Assembly: GCA_964581355.1 (NCBI GenBank)
Contig: CAZOOA010000017.1
Location: forward strand, 1-46,108
DNA from: CAZOOA01 sp964581355
GTDB taxonomy: Bacteria > Bacillota > Dethiobacteria > DTU022 > UBA8154
Reading direction: 5' to 3'
DNA: 46,108 nt
Shown: positions 8,350 through 15,661 of the stretch, one piece after another
Layout of the letters: each line of letters opens with the position of its first letter
Numbering within the stretch: position 1 is the stretch's first letter
Notes under the pieces: generated by a model
The model's input: only the letters and a program-made list of their open reading frames with translations
What the model was told of the DNA's origin: nothing
Database searches by the model: none
Translations under genes and position numbers: made by a program

Positions 8350-9009
8350 ATGAACGGAAAAATGAGCAGGTTGAGCTTTCCGGAACTGGTGCTGCCAGTG
8401 GCACTGGCAATCATCGTGTTCATGTTTGCACTGTCGGCCGGCTGCGGACCGGGGGAAAACGGAGCCGGGACGGAAGAAAACGGCATAGAAGTTCATGAAG
8501 AGCAAAGGGAAGGAAAGGAACAAGAAGAACAACTGGAAGAACAACTGGAAGAAAATGCTGCTACTAAAGAAACACAGGAAGAGCACGGCAATGACCGTTC
8601 ATTGGAAAATAATACGAACAATGGAATAGAAGCCCGGGAAACTGATTCAGAAATACAGGAAGATATTTCAGCTGATTATAATAGCAGCAGCGAAAACGGA
8701 ACAGAACCCTGCTGCTGGGATTATCAACCTGCCGATATGACTCCCAAGCCCGGTTGGGATACGGTAGACCTGGAAGGATTGACCCGGGAGGAACTGGTGG
8801 AGGTTTTGGGCTGCCCGCCCCACGTCATCCGCCAGACTTCTGTGGTTAGCGCAGACTACAACAAAGAACTATGGATCTACCACCCTTATGAAAAAGACCC
8901 CACCGGGCTGTATATCTGGCTCAAGGGAGATGTTTTTCATCAATCGAAACTGGAAGAATTCAATGGTTTCTGGTGCCATCAAATGGGGGACCCGGACTTT
9001 TGGGAATAA
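8350..9009 (+). CDS. Lipoprotein with acidic linker and BamE/SmpA-like C-terminal domain
   Basis: A TTG at 8308 would extend the frame, but the ATG at 8350 follows the purine-rich AAAGGGGAAAG and places a normal lipoprotein signal (hydrophobic VALAIIVFMFALSAGC, lipobox cysteine near residue 32). A low-complexity linker rich in Glu, Gln and Asn follows (about residues 40-115). The C-terminal 100 residues contain LTREELVEVLGCPPHVI, then ELWIYHP and LYIWLKGDVF, the pattern of the SmpA/BamE-like fold in which a helix with a G-x-P turn precedes strands ending in a hydrophobic GxV. Several cysteines are present (a CC pair, GCP, FWCH). It should be anchored outside the membrane. The fold match is by pattern only; no function is claimed. 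It is monocistronic and ends where the opposing tRNA terminator begins. Confidence 0.72.
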   Translation: MNGKMSRLSFPELVLPVALAIIVFMFALSAGCGPGENGAGTEENGIEVHEEQREGKEQEEQLEEQLEENAATKETQEEHGNDRSLENNTNNGIEARETDSEIQEDISADYNSSSENGTEPCCWDYQPADMTPKPGWDTVDLEGLTREELVEVLGCPPHVIRQTSVVSADYNKELWIYHPYEKDPTGLYIWLKGDVFHQSKLEEFNGFWCHQMGDPDFWE

Positions 9010-9047
9010 AAAAACACAAAACCCCCCGGATTAGATGTCCAGGAGGT
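9008..9047 (-). terminator. Intrinsic terminator of tRNA-Ser(CGA)
   Basis: Read on the - strand, ACCTCCTGGA (9047-9038) pairs over ten positions (two G-U) with TCCGGGGGGT (9030-9021) around a seven-base loop, followed by TTTTGTGTTTTTTT. It lies about 60 bases downstream of the tRNA and abuts the stop codon of the convergent lipoprotein gene. Confidence 0.75.
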
Positions 9048-9062
9048 CAATGTTTGTAGATT

Positions 9063-9090
9063 GTTTGTAAACGTCTTACATTTTACAAAC
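9063..9090. other. Perfect 9-bp hairpin downstream of tRNA-Ser(CGA)
   Basis: GTTTGTAAA (9063-9071) and TTTACAAAC (9082-9090) are exact inverted copies with a ten-base loop. It lies between the tRNA 3' end and its terminator and may stall RNase or mark a processing site; there is no T run directly after it. Confidence 0.6.
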
Positions 9091-9104
9091 AAGATCGCTC
9101 TTGG

Positions 9105-9196
9105 TGGCGGAGAGGGTGGGATTCGAACCCACGGAACCCTCTCGGGCTCTCACGATTTCGAGTCGTGCGCCTTCAACCGGACTCGGCCACCTCTCC
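9105..9196 (-). tRNA. tRNA-Ser, anticodon CGA
   Basis: On the - strand the gene begins GGAGAGGTGGCCGAG and ends with acceptor CCTCTCC, G and an encoded CCA (9107-9105). The anticodon loop is CTCGAAA, giving CGA, which reads UCG serine codons. The long variable arm of a class II tRNA is present, total 92 bases including CCA. The T arm GGTTCGAATCC is canonical. A promoter lies just upstream. Confidence 0.97.
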
Positions 9197-9207
9197 GTGT
9201 GTGGAAT

Positions 9208-9236
9208 ATTATATAATAGAACGCTTGCTTTGTAAA
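9208..9236 (-). promoter_or_regulatory. Promoter of tRNA-Ser(CGA)
   Basis: On the - strand TTTACA (9236-9231) and TATAAT (9213-9208) are spaced by exactly 17 bases, a near-consensus sigma-A promoter whose start would fall about 5 bases before the mature tRNA 5' end at 9196. Confidence 0.8.
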
Positions 9237-9287
9237 GAATTCGGGCCAGCCAAAGGCCTGCAGATGATTATAAAGGGGGAACCCGTG

Positions 9288-9464
9288 ATGATTTTTTGCT
9301 CCCAGTGCCGTGAAAAAGTCATTATCAAGGAAAGCCAGGGGTCCTGTGAGCGCATGCAGTGCATGAAAGACCCCAAGGGGGCCATGCTGTTTCCTGAAGC
9401 AGAAGGGCATATCGTCGTTTGTGAAGAATGCCTGGAAGCGGTTATTTCCTTCCACAGAAGTTGA
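9288..9464 (+). CDS. Small zinc-ribbon-like protein
   Basis: The open frame extends back through the tRNA gene, but the ATG at 9288 (GTG at 9285 is the alternative) has AAAGGGGGA seven bases upstream and is the credible start, giving 58 residues. The protein shows CSQC near the N-terminus and CEEC near the C-terminus with further cysteines at ERMQCMKD, so a metal-binding ribbon is likely. It has no signal peptide and should be cytoplasmic. I do not recognise a named family; small CxxC proteins of this kind are common in Clostridia. It is followed by the remnant of another small gene broken by an insertion sequence. Confidence 0.65.
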   Translation: MIFCSQCREKVIIKESQGSCERMQCMKDPKGAMLFPEAEGHIVVCEECLEAVISFHRS

Positions 9465-9555
9465 ATATAATAATTAAACCTTAAACTTGGGAAACAAGAG
9501 AAGAAGGAGCAGTAAGAAACGCCTATTCCCGAGAAATAAACAGCCCGCCTTGGAA

Positions 9556-9583
9556 CCTGGATTCCCGCCTACTCATAACGAGG
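9556..9583. repeat. Left terminal inverted repeat of the insertion sequence
   Basis: It is identical over 28 bp to the reverse complement of 11296-11323, beginning CCTGGATTCCC and ending AACGAGG. It includes the transposase stop codon (TGA on the - strand, 9575-9573). Confidence 0.95.
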
Positions 9584-11183
9584 TAGGCGGATCAACACCC
9601 AATTTTTCATAAATTTCCTTTTGTTTTTCAAGAATTTCACCGACACGAAGTTTCTTACCGGGCGCTTCGAAGCATTCGATGACGTCCAGCTTATCGAGAG
9701 CACCCTGCAAGGTATATTTCTTGAATAAATCAGTATCCTGCATCTGTTTCTTGATGTAAGAAAGATAAATAAGTGCCACAAATTCAACGAAAAGCTTGCC
9801 GTCAAGGCTTTGTTCTGAGGAAACCAGTGTGCGGCGCATGTTCAGTCGTTCTTTCAGATTACCGAATGCTTTTTCAACCATATCCTTGTTTCGGTACAGT
9901 TCCAGTGCAGTGACGGCATCCATGGTCTCGTTCGTTAGCAGGGCAAAAAACCCATAATAGCGTTTTGCATTTTTGACAACCTCTTCGTTGACGGTAGCCT
10001 TTGTGCCCCGTTTGGGTGTAGTTTTTGTTTCAAAGTATTTTTTGTATAGCTTTTCATGTTCCGGAACCCTTTTGCCTGATTCCAGTTCGTGGCGCAGTGT
10101 GATAAGCTTTCGGTCAAACGCTTTTTCGTCTTCTGCTGCTTTGTCAATGTTGTAATAGAAATGGATATAGATGCGCCTGGGCTCCGAAAGGGTATCTCCT
10201 TTATAGGGGCGATACTGCGTATAAAGCCACTTTGTCTGTACCGTATGGCAATACAACTCGTATTTCTCACTGTAGTGCTCAAACGTGCGAAATCGCTCGT
10301 AGATGGCTTCCAGCTCTTTTCGGACGAACGCAAGAGACATCTTTACGGAGATCAAAAATTTCAAGCGTTCTTTCAATAGGGCGTTAATATTGGCTTCACT
10401 GTAAAAGCCCCGGTCCATGACTAATTTTACTTTGGAGAAACCGAAGAGATCCAATTCAGCAAGTAAAGTTTGAACTGTCTTGGAATCCGGGATGTTCCCA
10501 GCCAACTTACGGTAATAAAAGGGAAGGTTGGACGTTTCCCCAAATACCAGTGCCAGATTCAGTTGAGGCAGTAGGTCGTTCTCTTTGTTCTTACCCTGTT
10601 GCACTTGACGTAGATGTTCAGAAAAGCTGGAGATGGAGCTGATGTCGTAAGCCCAGAACTCCTTTTCTGTCCGACGTTTTCCTTGCAAGCGGAAGAATTT
10701 GTACTTTGCATCTTCGGTAATGGAAGCAAACAGTTCGCTGCTTCGCTGTGAAGAGATATTGTTACCGTACGGATGCTTATGCAAGCTACTCCATTTTTCA
10801 AAACGGTAAAGAGGGTTTTTGTCCTCCAGGATCAGGTAGTAGGCAATGGAAAGAATCTGCTGATAATTGGCTGGAAAGCACTGTTTCAAGTCCTCGGTAA
10901 TACCAAGTTTTTCGCCGATAATATCCAGCAGATACGTTGCTCCGTAGAAGCTCCTTGATACCTGGACAAAGGAAGTATTGCCCTGCCTCGCAACCTCAGG
11001 CAATTCTTTCTCTTTGCGGCCTCTGCCGTCTGTGGGGACAATCTCTCCGGTTTCATTGTCCACCCGGCCAATAAGCGTCCGTTTTGACCGGGATTGTTGC
11101 TTGTTTTTATCCCAGTAGGAAACCGATTCATAAGCATAGGTGATTCCAGAACGTTTGTCTTTCTGATATATGATAGCTACCAT
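9573..11183 (-). CDS. DDE transposase, IS1634 family
   Basis: The 536-residue protein is the only gene of the insertion sequence. The N-terminus (MVAIIYQKDKRSGITYAYE, then SKRTLIGRVDNETGEIVPT) is typical of IS1634-type transposases. The first acidic residue expected in the catalytic triad is probably missing from view, but the central DRGFYSEANINALL carries the second-strand aspartate. The C-terminal Y-x2-K-x3-E-x6-K arrangement in ELYRNKDMVEKAFGNLK corresponds to the IS4-superfamily signature Y(2)R(3)E(6)K with lysine in place of arginine. A 'hit' block LALVFGETSNLPFYYRKLAGNIPD precedes it. It cuts and joins the 28-bp ends. The frame is intact from ATG to a TGA lying in the left inverted repeat, so the enzyme is presumably functional. 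Confidence 0.93.
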   Translation of the reverse strand: MVAIIYQKDKRSGITYAYESVSYWDKNKQQSRSKRTLIGRVDNETGEIVPTDGRGRKEKELPEVARQGNTSFVQVSRSFYGATYLLDIIGEKLGITEDLKQCFPANYQQILSIAYYLILEDKNPLYRFEKWSSLHKHPYGNNISSQRSSELFASITEDAKYKFFRLQGKRRTEKEFWAYDISSISSFSEHLRQVQQGKNKENDLLPQLNLALVFGETSNLPFYYRKLAGNIPDSKTVQTLLAELDLFGFSKVKLVMDRGFYSEANINALLKERLKFLISVKMSLAFVRKELEAIYERFRTFEHYSEKYELYCHTVQTKWLYTQYRPYKGDTLSEPRRIYIHFYYNIDKAAEDEKAFDRKLITLRHELESGKRVPEHEKLYKKYFETKTTPKRGTKATVNEEVVKNAKRYYGFFALLTNETMDAVTALELYRNKDMVEKAFGNLKERLNMRRTLVSSEQSLDGKLFVEFVALIYLSYIKKQMQDTDLFKKYTLQGALDKLDVIECFEAPGKKLRVGEILEKQKEIYEKLGVDPPTSL

Positions 11184-11295
11184 TCAATGACCACATCCTC
11201 GTTATGTTTATCATAACACATAACGATGTTTGCGGCAAGCAGATAATGTCATAAAGCCCGATTTTTTCGTTATTATTAGGCACTTCTTGCTACTG

Positions 11296-11323
11296 CCTCG
11301 TTATGAGTAGGCGGGAATCCAGG
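11296..11323. repeat. Right terminal inverted repeat of the insertion sequence
   Basis: Reverse-complement copy of the left end, starting CCTCGTTATGAG and ending GGGAATCCAGG, followed at once by the TTGGAA target duplication. Confidence 0.95.
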
Positions 11324-11508
11324 TTGGAAGGAGAAAGCCCGGGCCGAGGTCGTTAAACGCCGGCAGGGCTGCGGAGGGGAAATCCAGCTGCAAAAAAGGG
11401 CAGTCACTTCGAGGTGATCTACAGCAGCGCTTTCATCATGACCACGTTAAACGGGGCTTCAGAACGCGCCGCGGTGAGCCGCGGTGAGTAAAGCCCTGGT
11501 GCTGCTGC

Positions 11509-13011
11509 TCAATCGTCGACCGCCCAGTCCATCGCCCGTTCTACGGCCCGCTTCCAGCCGCTGTACAGCTTTTCCCGTCGCTCCGTTTCCATCTGGCAGA
11601 GAAAACGTTGCTCCAACTGCCATTTTTGGGCCAAATCCTCTTTTCCTTTCCAGAAACCCACCGCCAGACCGGCCAGGTAGGCAGCTCCCAGGGCCGTGGT
11701 CTCAATCACCCGGGGTCGTTCCACCGGTGTCCCCAGGATATCAGCCTGGAACTGCATCAGCAGGTTGTTAGCCACGGCACCGCCGTCCACTCGCAGCGCT
11801 TTCAATCTAATCCCGGAATCCGTTTCCATAGCCCCCAGCACATCCCGGGTCTGGTAGGCCAGGGAGTCCAGCGCCGCCCGGATCAGGTGCTCTTTGGTCG
11901 AACCCCGGGTCAGCCCCAGAATGGCACCCCGGGCCCTCATATCCCAGTACGGGGCACCCAGCCCCACAAAAGCAGGGACCAAATAAACACCCCCGGAATC
12001 CTCCACCTTGCCGGCAAAATACTCGGAATCCGGGGAATCTTCCAGGATCCGCAGGCCGTCCCGCAGCCACTGGATAGCCGCCCCGGCAATAAAAATGCTG
12101 CCTTCCAGGGCATACTCCACCCGGCCATCGACACCCCAGGCAATGGTGGTCAGCAGGCCGTTTTCAGACCGGTAGAGGCTGCTCCCGGTATTCATCAGCA
12201 TAAAACAGCCCGTCCCGTAGGTGTTCTTAGCCATACCGGGCTGAAAACAGGTTTGGCCGAACAGAGCTGCCTGCTGGTCTCCCGCCACCCCGGCAACAGG
12301 CACCTCAACACCCAGGAAACTACCTGGAGATGTATAGCCGTAAACTATACTGGAAGGTTTTACGTCCGGCAGCATGGAAACGGGCACATTCAGTTCTGTC
12401 AAAAGATCCTCATCCCAGGCCAGATCCTGGATATTAAACATCAAAGTGCGGGAGGCATTGGAGTAATCGGTAACATGTAAACGCCCCCCGGTCAGCTTCC
12501 AGATCAGCCAGGTATCGATGGTGCCAAAAAGCAGCTCGCCCTTTAAGGCTTTTTCCCGGGCACCTTCCACGTGATCCAGGATCCATTTTACTTTGGTGCC
12601 GGAAAAATAGGCGTCCAGGACCAGCCCTGTCCGGGAGCGAAACTTTTCTTCCAAACCCTTTGATTTCAATGCTTCACAGGTATCGGCGGTCCGCCGGCAC
12701 TGCCAGACAATGGCGTTATAGACGGGTTTCCCCGTCGCTTGATCCCAGACCACCGTGGTCTCCCGCTGGTTGGTGATGCCCAGGGCGGCAATTTGACCGG
12801 GATGGATCCCTGTTTGGGCCACCAGCTCAGCAATCACCCCGTACTGGGTGCTCCAGATTTCCTCGGGATCATGTTCCACCCAGCCTGCCCGGGGATAGAA
12901 CTGGGTAAACTCCTTCTGGGCCAGGCCCACGATCCGGCTTTCCTTGTCGAAAAGCAGGGCCCGGCAGCTGCTTGTCCCCTGATCCAGGGCCAGGATATAT
13001 TTTTTTTCCAT
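11509..13011 (-). CDS. glpK: Glycerol kinase
   Basis: This 500-residue protein matches the usual length of GlpK, which phosphorylates glycerol to sn-glycerol 3-phosphate with ATP in the cytoplasm. The FGGY-family landmarks are clear: YILALDQGTSSCRALLF at the start, the substrate-contact region TNQRETTVVWD near residue 82, GVAGDQQAALFGQ near 240, GLGAPYWD near 325 and the second signature LRVDGGAVANNLLMQ near 400. The ATG at 13011 has AGGAGG upstream. The next gene on the strand, tadA, ends 37 bases before it, so the two are probably cotranscribed. No glycerol facilitator or glycerol-3-phosphate dehydrogenase is adjacent. The histidine used for HPr-dependent activation in Bacillus-type enzymes would lie near residue 232; in this protein that region reads TCFQPGMAKNTYGTG around 250-265 without an obvious matching histidine, so PTS control is doubtful. 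Confidence 0.96.
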   Translation of the reverse strand: MEKKYILALDQGTSSCRALLFDKESRIVGLAQKEFTQFYPRAGWVEHDPEEIWSTQYGVIAELVAQTGIHPGQIAALGITNQRETTVVWDQATGKPVYNAIVWQCRRTADTCEALKSKGLEEKFRSRTGLVLDAYFSGTKVKWILDHVEGAREKALKGELLFGTIDTWLIWKLTGGRLHVTDYSNASRTLMFNIQDLAWDEDLLTELNVPVSMLPDVKPSSIVYGYTSPGSFLGVEVPVAGVAGDQQAALFGQTCFQPGMAKNTYGTGCFMLMNTGSSLYRSENGLLTTIAWGVDGRVEYALEGSIFIAGAAIQWLRDGLRILEDSPDSEYFAGKVEDSGGVYLVPAFVGLGAPYWDMRARGAILGLTRGSTKEHLIRAALDSLAYQTRDVLGAMETDSGIRLKALRVDGGAVANNLLMQFQADILGTPVERPRVIETTALGAAYLAGLAVGFWKGKEDLAQKWQLEQRFLCQMETERREKLYSGWKRAVERAMDWAVDD

Positions 13012-13048
13012 CCCCCTTGGTCCTCCTTATGCTCAAATGAAAGCACCG

Positions 13049-13540
13049 TCAACAATCTGCCGGTCCTTGCTTTCCACTTCTTTTTTTCCGAAAAAAATCT
13101 TTAAGTAGTGCAGCGCATTCAGCTTCCATAACGCCCGAAATCACTTCCAACCGATGATTGAGGCGGATGTCGCCGGGAATATCGTAAAGGGAACCCGCTG
13201 CTCCCCCCTTGGGGTCAAAAGCCCCAAAAACAAGACGCTTTACCCGGGCCAGCACCAGGGCGCCGGCACACATGGGACAGGGCTCCAAAGTTACGTACAG
13301 GGTGGTATCCTCCAGTCTCCAGCCTCCCAGACGCTGCCCGGCCTCCCGCAGGACCAGGATTTCAGCATGAGCCGTGGCATCATCACTGGTTTCCCTCCGG
13401 TTACAATTTTGGGCCAGAACCCGGCCTTCTTTAACTAAAACTGCACCTACGGGAACTTCCCCCATTTGGCAGGCTTTTCCCGCTTGGGATATGGCCAGCT
13501 GCATATATTTTTTATCCTCTGCTGGAACAAAGGTGGTCAC
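13049..13540 (-). CDS. tadA: tRNA-specific adenosine deaminase
   Basis: The 163-residue protein is a tRNA adenosine deaminase that converts A34 to inosine in tRNA-Arg(ACG). The zinc-binding cytidine-deaminase motifs are present: TAHAE near residue 57 (zinc histidine and catalytic glutamate) and PCPMCAGAL near 88 (two zinc cysteines). The GTG at 13540 is preceded by AAGGAG at about 8 bases. Its substrate tRNA-Arg(ACG) is encoded in the same window at 16820-16896, as expected. In Bacillus tadA lies after serS and tRNA-Ser near the origin, an order that is loosely kept here. The family assignment is firm. Confidence 0.95.
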   Translation of the reverse strand: MTTFVPAEDKKYMQLAISQAGKACQMGEVPVGAVLVKEGRVLAQNCNRRETSDDATAHAEILVLREAGQRLGGWRLEDTTLYVTLEPCPMCAGALVLARVKRLVFGAFDPKGGAAGSLYDIPGDIRLNHRLEVISGVMEAECAALLKDFFRKKRSGKQGPADC

Positions 13541-13737
13541 TTAAATTCGCTCCTTCAAGTTTCGCTCCGGCTTTCGTTCTGCCTGGCAAAAAGGACTTTT
13601 CTCCCTGGACTGACTGCGACAAATCAAACCATCCGCAATGGATAAAACCAGCTTTAATATAACATAATCTTCCTGAAAATGCATTAGTATGAAAAACCGT
13701 GTATTGACGCTGTCGTCCGGGCGACTGGGTAACTTGC

Positions 13738-14817
13738 TTAAGAAGGACCAAACCGTTTTAGCAGGGGCGAAGTGCCTTCCCGGAGCTGTTCTTCAGGAAG
13801 TTCCTCATGGCGAAAGTAATGGAGCAGACCTTTGGTAATTCCAGCCAGAGGCACAGCGATCAGCATTCCTAAAAAGCCGGCCACCTGCTGTCCCATCAAC
13901 AGGCAGAGGATGACGGTAATCGGCTTAAGCTTTACCGTCCTGCCCAACAGGACAGGCGAAAGTACCAGGCTCTCCAGGATCTGGACAAAGACATAAATGC
14001 CGGCTACAACAACAATGGAAGGGGTCTGGGGGGAAAGGGCGATCAACAGGGCGGGAAACGCAGCAATGTAGGGTCCGATATAGAGCACAACATCCAGGAT
14101 CCCGGCAAAAACACCCAGCAACAGGGCATTGGGCATGCCAATGATAGAGAGAGACAGCCCGACAATAAGGCCCACAATGGTACAGCGAATAATAGTCCCC
14201 CGGATATACCCCCCGAAATTAGTGTCGACGATCTGCATTATATCCTCAGCCTTCCCCCGCAGGTGTGAGGGAAGATAGTCCAGGTAATCTTTGCGGATGC
14301 TTTGGAAATCATATAAGAGGTAAAAAACGATGAAAAGAATAAAAAAAACATCGATGATACTTTCTCCAAGCACCCTGCCCAACACTACCACCCGATCCAG
14401 CAGGGGCTGAAAATCTGCAGGAAAAGCCAGGAATTCTTCAACATATTCCTGGCTGATGCCAAAAAACTCCAGTTGACCCGCTGCTTCCTGCACCAACTCT
14501 CTAAGCTGTTTCAGGTAACGGGGCATATCACTGACAATTACCTGGATTTCCTGCTGAATGACAGGCGCAATCACGGCAAAAAAGGAAGCGATTAAGCCCA
14601 GGAAGACAGCAAAGACCGTGCCAACGGCCAACGGGTGGGGAAAGCGAAACCTTGCTTTCAAGATTTCCACCGCCGGCAGAAGAAAATATACCAGCAGCAA
14701 GCTAATCACAAACAGCTGCACTACCCACAGGACACTTTGAAAAAACCAGACCAGCGCCACGAAAAGAATCGCCCAACCCAGCAACCGGAGCGCATTGCGA
14801 TAGCTTTTATCCAACAA
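13738..14817 (-). CDS. AI-2E family (PerM-like) membrane permease
   Basis: The frame extends to a GTG at 14913, but the segment before residue SLLDKSYRN is unlike the family; a TTG at 14817 (or 14814) follows GGGTGATGG, which is complementary to 16S rRNA, and gives about 360 residues. The protein has paired N-terminal membrane helices (WAILFVALVWFFQSVLWVVQLFVISLLLVYFLLP), a long extracellular linker (about 90-160) and several C-terminal helices with the conserved blocks LLLGVFAGILDVVLYIGP and PLAGITKG. Members export small molecules or ions; some export AI-2, others act as Na+/H+ antiporters, so substrate is open. A -10 element and a short palindrome lie upstream. Confidence 0.85.
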   Translation of the reverse strand: MLDKSYRNALRLLGWAILFVALVWFFQSVLWVVQLFVISLLLVYFLLPAVEILKARFRFPHPLAVGTVFAVFLGLIASFFAVIAPVIQQEIQVIVSDMPRYLKQLRELVQEAAGQLEFFGISQEYVEEFLAFPADFQPLLDRVVVLGRVLGESIIDVFFILFIVFYLLYDFQSIRKDYLDYLPSHLRGKAEDIMQIVDTNFGGYIRGTIIRCTIVGLIVGLSLSIIGMPNALLLGVFAGILDVVLYIGPYIAAFPALLIALSPQTPSIVVVAGIYVFVQILESLVLSPVLLGRTVKLKPITVILCLLMGQQVAGFLGMLIAVPLAGITKGLLHYFRHEELPEEQLREGTSPLLKRFGPS

Positions 14818-14915
14818 CGACCCATCACCCTTGCTACAAAGACTTTGTAATATTATACAGCATCTATAAAATGAATTGGGACTAAACAAACCCCCGAAGA
14901 CATTTTTACGCACGC

Positions 14916-14930
14916 TTAGCAGGATGCTAA
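14916..14930. promoter_or_regulatory. Palindrome upstream of the AI-2E permease gene
   Basis: TTAGCA (14916-14921) and TGCTAA (14925-14930) form an exact inverted repeat with a three-base spacer. It lies about 24 bases downstream of the -10 element on the - strand, where a repressor could block transcription. The binding protein is unknown. Confidence 0.45.
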
Positions 14931-14953
14931 ACCTGCAACAAAACCTTTTTTAT

Positions 14954-14982
14954 ATTATAGCATCAAGGATCCCCGGTGAGAA
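14954..14982 (-). promoter_or_regulatory. Promoter candidate for the AI-2E permease gene
   Basis: On the - strand TTCTCA (14982-14977) and TATAAT (14959-14954) are separated by 17 bases. The -10 is consensus and the -35 matches four of six positions. It is back to back with the arsR promoter. Confidence 0.55.
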
Positions 14983-15033
14983 CCCCGGACAGAAGGCATA
15001 TCCTGGTCATAAGTGTTATCCTTTAAAAGCCGG

Positions 15034-15062
15034 TTGACATCTCCCGGAAGCCTTGCTATAAT
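15034..15062 (+). promoter_or_regulatory. Consensus promoter of the arsR-acr3 operon
   Basis: TTGACA (15034-15039) and TATAAT (15057-15062) are both perfect and exactly 17 bases apart, a strong sigma-A promoter. Transcription should begin near 15069, inside the operator palindrome, so basal strength is high and control must be by repression. Confidence 0.92.
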
Positions 15063-15065
15063 CTT

Positions 15066-15085
15066 ATATGCAGTTAAATGCATAT
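15066..15085. promoter_or_regulatory. Probable ArsR operator
   Basis: ATATGCA (15066-15072) and TGCATAT (15079-15085) are perfect inverted copies around the six bases GTTAAA. The site overlaps the expected transcription start of the arsR promoter, the classic location for autoregulation by ArsR/SmtB repressors. Confidence 0.7.
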
Positions 15086-15110
15086 GAATTGCTTAATAAG
15101 GAGAAATGTT

Positions 15111-15500
15111 ATGCAAGAATATACATCCGGGTTTAAACTTTTCGGTCATCCGACTCGTTTACGCATCATCCGGCTGCTGCTGGATGCAGGTGACGAATTA
15201 TGTGTCTGCGAGATCGTGGATGTCATGGAAGAAAGCCAGTTTAACGTCTCCCGCAATTTGCGGAAGCTGGAAGAGGGGGAACTGGTACGATGCAGCAGAA
15301 AAGGAAAGTGGTCCATGTACCGGATAAACGATAACCTGGATCCGTTCCAGCTTCAGTTGCTGCAAGCCGTTCAAAAAATTCCAGCCGATTATTTCGCTGG
15401 AGAAAAACGCCGCCTGGATGAGCGCCTGGCATTACGAATAGATGGTGCATGCGTAGTGGGAATCAATCCGCCTGCACAAGAAGTAAACGAACATAAATAA
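15111..15500 (+). CDS. arsR: ArsR/SmtB-family repressor
   Basis: The chosen ATG at 15111 lies eight bases after AAGGAG; an earlier in-frame ATG at 15078 falls inside the operator palindrome. The 129-residue protein has the winged-helix core of ArsR repressors: FKLFGHPTRLRIIRLLLDAG, then ELCVCEIVDVMEESQFNVSRNLRKLEEGELV. The metalloid-binding pair is probably the CVC in helix 3 (ELCVCEIV), the same position as the ELCVCDL motif of ArsR. A further cysteine pair-like residue is at GACVVG in the C-terminus. It should leave the operator when As(III) or Sb(III) binds. The gene is first in a two-gene operon with the ACR3 pump, 161 bases downstream. Confidence 0.92.
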   Translation: MQEYTSGFKLFGHPTRLRIIRLLLDAGDELCVCEIVDVMEESQFNVSRNLRKLEEGELVRCSRKGKWSMYRINDNLDPFQLQLLQAVQKIPADYFAGEKRRLDERLALRIDGACVVGINPPAQEVNEHK

Positions 15501-15661
15501 TAACATGGCCTTTATCCAACAACATACCGAAACAGGATACTTCCCTTTGCAGTTCAGACAGCGTTAAGCTTGACTGGGCTTAAGCGCCTTAGCGTGAAGA
15601 CAGCCGGAGCAGATACCGTGAAACTGAAAACTCAATCTTCACACTATAAGGAGGTTCCATT

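Larger units (their letters stand above)
9556..11323 (-). mobile_element. Complete IS1634-like (IS4 superfamily) insertion sequence
   Basis: The 1768-base element is bounded by exact 28-bp inverted repeats (9556-9583 and 11296-11323; outer end CCTGGATTCCCGCC) and by a 6-bp direct repeat TTGGAA (9550-9555 and 11324-11329), the target duplication left by transposition. It contains one intact transposase gene on the - strand that fills the element. The stop codon of that gene lies within the left inverted repeat. Perfect ends, a perfect duplication and an uninterrupted transposase indicate a recent and possibly still mobile copy. Confidence 0.95.
9512..11491 (+). pseudogene. HPr-like gene remnant split by the insertion sequence
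   Basis: If the insertion and one copy of its TTGGAA duplication are removed, a + strand frame runs without stop across the junction (NSPPWKEKARAEVVKRRQG then GGEIQLQK). After a -1/+2 frame change near 11390-11404 it continues as HFEVIYSSAFIMTTLNGAS up to TAA at 11489-11491. The pattern A-R-A-x-V, x-EIxLxK, SxxxMTxLxGA, ending RGE resembles the HPr phosphocarrier fold, although the usual GLHARPA histidine motif is not seen. A ribosome-binding site (AAGAAGGAG) precedes the first part but the next in-frame codon is GTA, not a start. An exact 10-bp tandem duplication (11468-11477 and 11478-11487) sits near the end. The decay (no start, frameshift, duplication) suggests the gene may have been dead before the element arrived. 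The HPr assignment is tentative. Confidence 0.4.

Noticed and set aside
10089..10379. Open frames on the + strand within the transposase, and similar long antisense frames throughout
   Set aside because: They mirror the codon pattern of the real gene on the other strand and lack starts and ribosome sites.
13512..13751. 79-residue frame on the - strand between tadA and the AI-2E gene
   Set aside because: It overlaps both neighbours, has an atypical composition and no family likeness; taken as chance.
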